Positions 5,570 through 10,318 of a stretch of 14,508 nt of DNA are shown piece by piece. The DNA is from Microcaldota archaeon. GTDB lineage: Archaea; Micrarchaeota; Micrarchaeia; Norongarragalinales; Norongarragalinaceae. The notes under the pieces are model-generated. The model was given only the letters and a program-made list of their open reading frames with translations, did not search any database and was not told the DNA's origin. Positions within the stretch are counted from its first letter, which is position 1. The number at the start of each line of letters is the position of its first letter. A program made the translations under genes and the position numbers. Location of the stretch: contig JACROM010000064.1 in NCBI GenBank assembly GCA_016214445.1, forward strand, positions 1 through 14,508, given 5' to 3'.

Positions 5570-6571
5570 GATGCACACCATGAGCAAACCAGTAGTCATT
5601 GCCGCCTTGGGCTTGAAGCCCAAAGCGGTTCCGAAGATGCCGTAAGCGATGACTTTCGAAACTATGTACGCCACAACAAGCGCCCCAAGCAGCCAGTACA
5701 TCGAAGGCGAAGAGGGCATCGTCACGGTTACCCCGAAGCTGACGAAGAAGAACAGGATGAAGAACTCGCGGAAAAGTCCCAACTCTTTTTTGATGCGCTC
5801 GCCGTACTTCGTTTCGGCAAGGGCGAAACCCGCAAAGTAGGCGCCTAAGGCGCTAGAAATGCCCAACAGCTCGCCGAAATAGCCTACAACTATGCCAACT
5901 CCTATGGCGTAAAGCGCCATCTTGTCCGAGTGGCCGAGCTTGTCCAACAACGCGAGCGCATGCTTCGAGACCTTGCGGACCACAAAGAACATTGCAACTA
6001 CGAAAAACAGCGCGTTCAGGACAAGCACATTCAGGGATTTCGCAGCTGAAATGCTTGACAGCGCCACCAACATCAGTATGGCGACGAAGTCCTCTATGAC
6101 GAGCGAGCTTATGGCGATCTTGCTTTCGAACCAGTCCATTATGTTGTTGTCCATCAGGAACTTGACCACTATGGCAGTTGAAGCAAAGGGCAGCATCGCT
6201 CCAACCACGAGCGCCTGAAGGTCGGTGAAGCCGAAGAACTTGGATATGGCAAAACCAGTTGCGAAAGCGACAACAGACTCGACGAACACCATGACAAGCG
6301 CTACAGACCCGGTCTTCTTGAAGCTCTCTACGCTCAACTCCAAGCCAAGATAGAACAACAGTATGAGCAGGCCGATTTCGCCGAAAACTTCGGCCAGCCC
6401 TTCGCCTGGCTGCAGAAGGCCCAAGCCAAGAGGGCCAAGAAGCACGCCAGCTATAATGAATCCTACTGAAGAGGCGAACCCGAGCCTGGACAACACGAGG
6501 CCGACGAGCAGCGCTACTATGGCGATTATGCCCACGCTTATGACCGAAATCTGGGAAACGTCAAGAACCAT
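5567..6571 (-). CDS. CPA2-family cation/proton antiporter, N-terminal part
   Basis: 334 residues cover about ten membrane segments of a monovalent cation:proton antiporter (Na+/H+ or K+/H+ exchange across the cytoplasmic membrane). Family landmarks: GFIIAGVLLGPLGLGLL, LILLFYLGLELS, MLPFASTAIVVKFL (unwound helix 4), LVIEDFVAILMLVAL (helix 5, with the acidic ED pair), ALGAYFAGFALAE. The protein stops after MVCI, before the last two helices, because of the TGA at 5567. With readthrough it would be 663 residues. ATG 6571 is chosen over 6577 because GGTATGAT lies ~5 nt further upstream and the duplicated copy of this region also begins at MVLDVSQ. As it stands the product is truncated and could be inactive, unless TGA is a sequencing error, polymorphism or read through. 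Confidence 0.85.
   Translation of the reverse strand: MVLDVSQISVISVGIIAIVALLVGLVLSRLGFASSVGFIIAGVLLGPLGLGLLQPGEGLAEVFGEIGLLILLFYLGLELSVESFKKTGSVALVMVFVESVVAFATGFAISKFFGFTDLQALVVGAMLPFASTAIVVKFLMDNNIMDWFESKIAISSLVIEDFVAILMLVALSSISAAKSLNVLVLNALFFVVAMFFVVRKVSKHALALLDKLGHSDKMALYAIGVGIVVGYFGELLGISSALGAYFAGFALAETKYGERIKKELGLFREFFILFFFVSFGVTVTMPSSPSMYWLLGALVVAYIVSKVIAYGIFGTALGFKPKAAMTTGLLMVCI
6541..6571. repeat. Direct repeat, copy 1: antiporter start region
   Basis: The region encodes MVLDVSQISV on the minus strand. It matches 6662-6692 at 28 of 31 positions, 22 of them consecutive, with a period of 121 bp. Confidence 0.85.
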
Positions 6572-6692
6572 ATGCAATCATACCAAATACGATGGGAAGG
6601 GGGATGCTTCCCAGGGTAGCGGGGGAAACCGTAGCGCGAGCGGAGGTGTCCCCCAAGACGCTGACCGAAATCTGGGAAACGTCCAATACCAT
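6561..6692 (-). CDS. Putative 43-residue leader ORF overlapping the antiporter start
   Basis: MVLDVSQISV is identical to the antiporter N-terminus, then SVLGDTSARATVSPATLGSI...GMIAYGS and TGA. Its ATG is ~25 nt from the TATA-like TTTTTATTTG (6711-6721), so a leaderless transcript would begin here. Its stop lies 8 nt inside the antiporter gene, an arrangement suited to translational coupling. Compared with the real start, codons 2 and 3 differ synonymously (GTA/GTT, TTG/CTT). It may instead be a dead remnant of a tandem duplication. Confidence 0.35.
   Translation of the reverse strand: MVLDVSQISVSVLGDTSARATVSPATLGSIPLPIVFGMIAYGS
6662..6692. repeat. Direct repeat, copy 2: duplicated antiporter start region
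   Basis: This is the promoter-proximal copy of the antiporter start. The ~90-bp spacer between the copies is GC-rich and foldable: GGGGGA/TCCCCC ends enclosing CCG/CGG, and GGGAAG/CTTCCC. Confidence 0.85.
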
Positions 6693-6710
6693 TTCAAAAG
6701 GAACGAAAAC

Positions 6711-6722
6711 AGCAAATAAAAA
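6711..6722. promoter_or_regulatory. Shared AT-rich promoter element for tRNA-Arg and antiporter
   Basis: GCAAATAAAAAC lies ~30 bp upstream of the tRNA 5' end on the plus strand. Read as GTTTTTATTTG on the minus strand it lies ~25 bp upstream of ATG 6692, so it could act as a TATA box in both directions. Confidence 0.4.
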
Positions 6723-6788
6723 CCCGCACATACAAAAAAGTATTGCCAAGGGCCCGTAGCTCAGTCTGGACAGAGTAGTTCCCTCCTA

Positions 6789-6908
6789 AGGATCTTTTCT
6801 TTCTTTATGAAAGAAAGATGCGAACAAAGCCTCAACGGCTTTGTAGCACGCTCACAAAGCCTTGCTTTGTGACGAAACCTCCACGAAAAGAAAGAAAAAT
6901 TGGGAGTA
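6789..6908 (+). other. tRNA intron 1 (anticodon loop, position 37/38), 120 nt
   Basis: A canonical BHB boundary: CTCC (6783-6786) pairs with GGAG (6903-6906) as the 4-bp central helix, with a 3-nt TAA bulge on each side (6787-6789, 6907-6909). Cutting after the second bulge nucleotide restores CTCCTA|AGG. The pairing that continues into the intron is imperfect. The intron holds hairpins: ATCTTTTCTTTC with GAAAGAAAGAT, ACAAAGCC/GGCTTTGT, and TCACAAAGC/GCTTTGTGA. Confidence 0.85.
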
Positions 6909-6930
6909 AGGAAAAGGTCGTGGGTTCGAA

Positions 6931-7021
6931 TGCCCATCTTTTCTTTCCAAAGAAAAGCTGGGCGGTCCAAAAGAAAGGATCTCGGCGCTTCGCGCTTTTG
7001 GATCCCGGACCGCATCGAAAA
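6931..7021 (+). other. tRNA intron 2 (T-loop, position 59/60), 91 nt
   Basis: TTCG (6925-6928) pairs with CGAA (7016-7019), with AAT bulges at 6929-6931 and 7020-7022 and the T stem GTGGG/CCCAC as the outer helix. Cutting after the second bulge base restores GGGTTCGAATCCC. The intron folds into two long hairpins: GCCCA-tCTTTTCTTT with AAAGAAAAG-cTGGGC, and GCGGTCC with GGACCGC enclosing further pairing. The intron-side helix of the BHB is relaxed. Confidence 0.85.
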
Positions 7022-7048
7022 TCCCACCGGGCCCGCTGGTTACACAAC

Positions 7049-7693
7049 ATGCAGACACGATTAAAGCGCCTACTGGCGGAATACGCGGGAAGGGTAGTAG
7101 TGCATGTCGGGCCAAAGGGGCAATATCCGGGAACGTCAGGAGGAAGGGAAATCGGGCGCGGAGAACTGCATATTTGCTTCGAAAGCAATCCATTTTATCA
7201 CGAGAGGTTCAGTAAACTGCGCCGTATCTCTTCAAGGTTGAATCCCATTAAACGCGTTTTAAGCTTCCCGCGGATGTTCCAAGAAGTAAAGTTGCCTCCG
7301 CATTTTGCGGACGAAATACACCTGCACAACGTCCTGACCGACCCGAACGCGATGAAACTAAGAGATGACAAACTACGGCCGTCTGGGCCCGACCAAAGCC
7401 GCCAGCTTCTCGAGAAAGCCAGGGATTCGTTGAAAGAAGATGGAGAGATATATATTGCGCACACGCAGACGCCCAACGTTTTTCCGAAAGAAGACCTCAA
7501 AAAACTTGCGGCAGAGGTGGGGTTGGACGTAGAATTCCTCGCCGAGCACAAGCGGCGAACGCATATAACCGCGGAAGAACGTGCATTGTTTGAAAAACAC
7601 GTAGGCAGAAAATACGGCGATGTGAAGAGCAAATGGTACCTCCTCTACTCTGGCTGGTTTTTGGCAAAACTGACGAAAAAGAAGGCAAGCTAG
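7049..7693 (+). CDS. Class I SAM methyltransferase-like protein
   Basis: 214 residues, MQTRLKRLLAEYAG... to TKKKAS. The second half follows the Rossmann methyltransferase layout: ADEIHLHNVLTDPN (strand 4 and substrate site), LLEKARDSLKEDGEIYIAHTQTPNVF (helix and strand 5), LKKLAAEVGLDVEFL, and a final aromatic strand. ELHICFESNPF could be strand 2 with its acidic end. The glycine-rich SAM loop is hard to see (GPKGQYPGTSGG), so it may be diverged or inactive. Substrate unknown. Starts upstream of 7049 in the same frame would fall in the tRNA introns and are rejected. There is no clear ribosome-binding site or TATA box, so co-transcription with the tRNA is likely. Confidence 0.6.
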   Translation: MQTRLKRLLAEYAGRVVVHVGPKGQYPGTSGGREIGRGELHICFESNPFYHERFSKLRRISSRLNPIKRVLSFPRMFQEVKLPPHFADEIHLHNVLTDPNAMKLRDDKLRPSGPDQSRQLLEKARDSLKEDGEIYIAHTQTPNVFPKEDLKKLAAEVGLDVEFLAEHKRRTHITAEERALFEKHVGRKYGDVKSKWYLLYSGWFLAKLTKKKAS

Positions 7694-7731
7694 CTGACGC
7701 ACAACTCACTTGTTCTTCAATGCGTCTAGCT
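7692..7731. terminator. Possible bidirectional hairpin between convergent genes
   Basis: AGCT-GACGC (7692-7700) pairs with GCGTC-t-AGCT (7722-7731) with one bulge, spanning the gap between the methyltransferase-like gene and UPF0147. No strong T-tract, so the terminator role is weakly supported. Confidence 0.3.
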
Positions 7732-7739
7732 CGTTCAAC

Positions 7740-8012
7740 TCAACCCTGCGCCTGCGACTTCAACGCTTCCAGCTCACTCAAAAGATTCCACACAAGAGTA
7801 CGTGCGTGCATCGGCAGGTTGATGTCATTTGAAACCTCGTCCAATGCGTAAACAGCAGATGAAATGCTAGTCGAGATGTCCTCGTCGCTCTGCAATTTTT
7901 GTTTTGCTTCCTGCATCCTGTTCCTCACGTTCTTCGGAACTGCCGGGTCGTCCGCCAGCATGTCAAAAGAGTCAACTATTCTGCGGATTTGTTCCTTGAA
8001 TTGAGAGCCCAT
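7740..8012 (-). CDS. UPF0147 family protein
   Basis: A 90-residue, all-helical archaeal protein of unknown function. The family pattern is clear: helix 1, then ADDPAVPKNVRNRMQEAKQKL, a short acidic loop, SISSAVYALDEVSNDINLPMHARTLVWNLLSELEAL. The start is ATG 8012 (MGSQFKEQ) because AGGTGA lies 5 nt upstream; ATG 8018 and GTG 8021 overlap that site. A TATA-like CCTTAAATAC at 8068-8077 gives a ~35-nt leader. The stop is TGA. Monocistronic, convergent with the methyltransferase-like gene. Confidence 0.9.
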   Translation of the reverse strand: MGSQFKEQIRRIVDSFDMLADDPAVPKNVRNRMQEAKQKLQSDEDISTSISSAVYALDEVSNDINLPMHARTLVWNLLSELEALKSQAQG

Positions 8013-8067
8013 AAACATCACCTTTCTGAAAAACTAAAAATGAGCGCTTTCAGGTTTAACCATCCCG

Positions 8068-8077
8068 CGTATTTAAG
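8068..8077 (-). promoter_or_regulatory. TATA box of the UPF0147 gene
   Basis: Minus-strand CCTTAAATAC, ~60 nt upstream of ATG 8012, in the AT-rich gap between this gene and the Lon-like gene. Confidence 0.45.
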
Positions 8078-8103
8078 GTTTTTTGAACGGGTTTAGGGCC
8101 GAC

Positions 8104-9963
8104 TTATTTTCCGCGTTTCACCGATTCAAACTTTCTGGAGAGCGTCTTGTAAGTGGATTCGCTGATGTGGCCTTCCAACAAACGCTGTTCAAGCATGTCG
8201 ACTTTCTCCTGTTTGGACATTTTGCCAGGACGCGGGCGCATTGCGAAAACCAGCACCAAAGCAACGAACACCACCACGACAACTGCAATAACCGCGCCAT
8301 AGAGCAGGGGGTCCGGAGAAGAAGGCACAGTTGTAACGACTATGGAGGTTTGCGCTTTGGGTTGTTCCACGGTTGCGTTTGCAGGCAGACCGGAAAAGGG
8401 AGGGACACCTCCCAAATTCTTCAGGTTCAAATCCAATTGTTCCGCCAAATGGCTGAGCTTGAACGCGTTCACCACGTAGCCCAAGTCCTTGGAACGGTTC
8501 GCTTCCTGCATGCTGTAGAGGGCGTGGCCGTAGTAAAGGAGACCCCACATGCTCGTGTGCCCTCGCATTTTGTCCTTTGAAACCGGGTTTTCCGGCATCG
8601 CACCAGACTCCGCCAAATCCAACAGTTCGCCGTAAGCCTCTGCGAAACCAATAGCGAAGGAGCTGTCGAAAGAGGAAGTGAGATAGTCCCCTTCGACAAA
8701 GGCGTTCTTGGACGCTTCAAGGTGGAACAACGCTTCGGTGTCCTGGTTTTCCTGGTAAGTGGCGTTGGCTAGAAGCAAACGGCTGTAAGCGTAGGAAGTC
8801 CACGCCTTCCCGTCAATTTCCATTCCATCCAGCCTCCTCGCGAAATAGTCCATCTGCTTAGCTGCGGAAAACCAGTTTTCGGAAGCGGCGTAATCCTCCA
8901 CAAAAGCGGACGTTTGCTCGGCCTCCTTGAGTTTTTCCTTCAGCTCTGCAACCCGTTCCTTCGCCCACTGGGCGCGCAGCCTCGAACCAACTGCCCACTC
9001 TATGTTTCGGTCGTTAACCTCTATCGGCTTGAAAGCGGACAGCGCGGAATCAAGGGAGGAAACTTTGGCGAGCAAATCGTTCTTGGAAACGTTGACGAGC
9101 CTGAAAGAGTCTGCCTGTATAAGAGCAAGGAACGCCTCGTTCGCTGCAGAATAGTAGTAGCCGTTGCCTATCATGGCGCGGCTGCGGTTCTCCGCCTTCT
9201 TCAGCACTGCAGCTATGACGGAATCAGAGGCGAAACCAGCCCGTGCAGACGAGAGTTTTTCGTAATTCGATTGCGCAAGTTCGCGCATCGGAACAATATA
9301 GGCCGGCAAAACAGAGGTGAGGTTTTCCAGGACAAGCGGAACCTCCACCCGTTCAGGCACTACAACCCTCACTCCTTTGCCGGTGTAGGCGTATTTCAGC
9401 GCTTCCTCGAAGCTCCTGACCTCGACCACCTGCACGCCCTGGCGTTCTGCAAGCTCTGCAACGTCTATGCCGCTCTGTATGCTCTGGCCCTGCGGCACCA
9501 AAAACAAAGTCACGCCATGTTTTGCAGCTGCCTGAACTTTCTCCATCACGCCGCCAACCTGGCCGACGCTTCCGTCCACCTCTATGGTTCCAGTTGCTGT
9601 AATATCGGGCCTTATTTTCTTGCCTTTCAGCTCGCTGTACGCCAGAAGCGTCATGGCAAGCCCGCCTGAAGGCCCGTCCACGAACTGGGTGTCTGCCACT
9701 ACCTTGAAGAACACCCGGTACTCGCTTAAGTTCTTGCCAGCTGCCTTGGCCGCCACCAATGCGGCAGTCTTTGCTGAATTCTGCGTTTCAACTGAAATGA
9801 ACGGCTCGATGTCGACGAATACGCCTCCACCGTCCTTGGAAATGGACGTCTCTATGTCGGTGATAAGCCCCTGGCCGTTGGTCGCGACAGCAGGAACCTT
9901 TAGCGAGGAAAGGGCAAAAGCAAAGGAAGAGAGGAACAACAAAAACAACAATAACCGCTTCAA
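8104..9963 (-). CDS. Membrane-anchored Lon-like serine protease (S16)
   Basis: 619 residues. The signal peptide MKRLLLFLLFLSSFAFA is followed by a Lon proteolytic domain (~20-205) with the Ser-Lys dyad: S99 in VDGPSGGLAM and K142 in GQVGGVMEKVQAAAKHG. No AAA+ ATPase module is present, as in other archaeal extracytoplasmic Lon-like proteins. A long helical region (~215-540) follows, then one membrane segment at ~555-574 (YGAVIAVVVVVFVALVLVFA) and a short cytoplasmic tail with a SHOCT-like stretch (KVDMLEQRLLEGHISESTYKTL). The protease domain therefore faces outward. The start is TTG 9963, with GGTGGT upstream; GTG 9978 would put charged residues before the signal peptide. It is the second gene of an operon, 21 nt after its partner. 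Its likely job is envelope protein turnover (inference). Confidence 0.88.
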   Translation of the reverse strand: MKRLLLFLLFLSSFAFALSSLKVPAVATNGQGLITDIETSISKDGGGVFVDIEPFISVETQNSAKTAALVAAKAAGKNLSEYRVFFKVVADTQFVDGPSGGLAMTLLAYSELKGKKIRPDITATGTIEVDGSVGQVGGVMEKVQAAAKHGVTLFLVPQGQSIQSGIDVAELAERQGVQVVEVRSFEEALKYAYTGKGVRVVVPERVEVPLVLENLTSVLPAYIVPMRELAQSNYEKLSSARAGFASDSVIAAVLKKAENRSRAMIGNGYYYSAANEAFLALIQADSFRLVNVSKNDLLAKVSSLDSALSAFKPIEVNDRNIEWAVGSRLRAQWAKERVAELKEKLKEAEQTSAFVEDYAASENWFSAAKQMDYFARRLDGMEIDGKAWTSYAYSRLLLANATYQENQDTEALFHLEASKNAFVEGDYLTSSFDSSFAIGFAEAYGELLDLAESGAMPENPVSKDKMRGHTSMWGLLYYGHALYSMQEANRSKDLGYVVNAFKLSHLAEQLDLNLKNLGGVPPFSGLPANATVEQPKAQTSIVVTTVPSSPDPLLYGAVIAVVVVVFVALVLVFAMRPRPGKMSKQEKVDMLEQRLLEGHISESTYKTLSRKFESVKRGK

Positions 9964-9984
9964 GACATACCACCGCACTGGAAA

Positions 9985-10245
9985 TTACTTGCCCAAGGCC
10001 TTCTTCAGGGTCCTCAGCTCGGACGCGTGCATCGCAAAAATAACCGATTCCTTGTTGCCGAACAGGTCGAAGAACTCGAGCTTGACTCCTACCCGGTCCA
10101 TGGAAAGCTGGCTCGTCTGCTCTACCGCCGAGACATAGGAAGGCTTGACATGGTAGGTTCGGTTCAGTATTATGGTAAGCTCCGAATCAGTAAGCTCCAG
10201 CACTCCCCTGCCGTTCTCCTTGAACACGTTGAACCTAAGGTGCAT
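9985..10245 (-). CDS. Small conserved-looking protein of unknown function
   Basis: 86 residues, MHLRFNVFKENGRGVLELTDSELTII... to LRTLKKALGK. Alternating strands and a terminal helix (HASELRTLKKALG) suggest a PH/GRAM-like small beta barrel; this is only a fold impression. No signal peptide and no cysteine. It is the first gene of an operon with the Lon-like protease. ATG 10245 is nearly leaderless relative to the TATA-like box at 10267-10277. Confidence 0.7.
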   Translation of the reverse strand: MHLRFNVFKENGRGVLELTDSELTIILNRTYHVKPSYVSAVEQTSQLSMDRVGVKLEFFDLFGNKESVIFAMHASELRTLKKALGK

Positions 10246-10263
10246 AAGCTTCTATTCATGACG

Positions 10264-10277
10264 CATGTTTAAAAATA
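10264..10277. promoter_or_regulatory. Divergent promoter element between the small gene and rtcB
   Basis: CATGTTTAAAAATATT gives TATA-like sequence on both strands. It is ~25 nt upstream of the minus-strand ATG (10245) and ~50 nt upstream of rtcB ATG 10319. Confidence 0.45.
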
Positions 10278-10286
10278 TTGTTTCAC

Positions 10287-10314
10287 CATCACTTTCTTCG
10301 CTAAAACGGTGATG
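10287..10314 (+). promoter_or_regulatory. Hairpin that would cover the rtcB ribosome-binding site
   Basis: CATCAC (10287-10292) can pair with GTGATG (10309-10314), which contains most of the GGTGATG ribosome-binding site just before ATG 10319. A six-pair stem with a 16-nt loop could modulate rtcB translation. It may be chance. Confidence 0.3.
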
Positions 10315-10318
10315 ATGC

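Larger units (their letters stand above)
6750..7035 (+). tRNA. tRNA-Arg(CCT) with two introns
   Basis: Exons are 6750-6788, 6909-6930 and 7022-7035, giving a 75-nt mature tRNA that would read AGG codons. Acceptor GGGCCCG/CGGGCCC pairs perfectly, the D arm is GCTC/GAGT with GG in the loop, the anticodon loop is CTCCTAA, the variable loop is AGGTC, the T arm is GTGGG-TTCGAAT-CCCAC, and the discriminator is G. CCA is not encoded. The anticodon stem GTTCC/GGAAA has a terminal G27-A43 mismatch. Splicing requires the archaeal endonuclease and RtcB, whose gene is ~3.3 kb downstream. A methyltransferase-like gene starts 14 nt after the 3' end without a promoter of its own. Confidence 0.88.

Noticed and set aside
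6818..7048. Longer N-terminus for the methyltransferase-like protein
   Set aside because: The extension lies entirely within the tRNA introns and exons and has no protein-like pattern.
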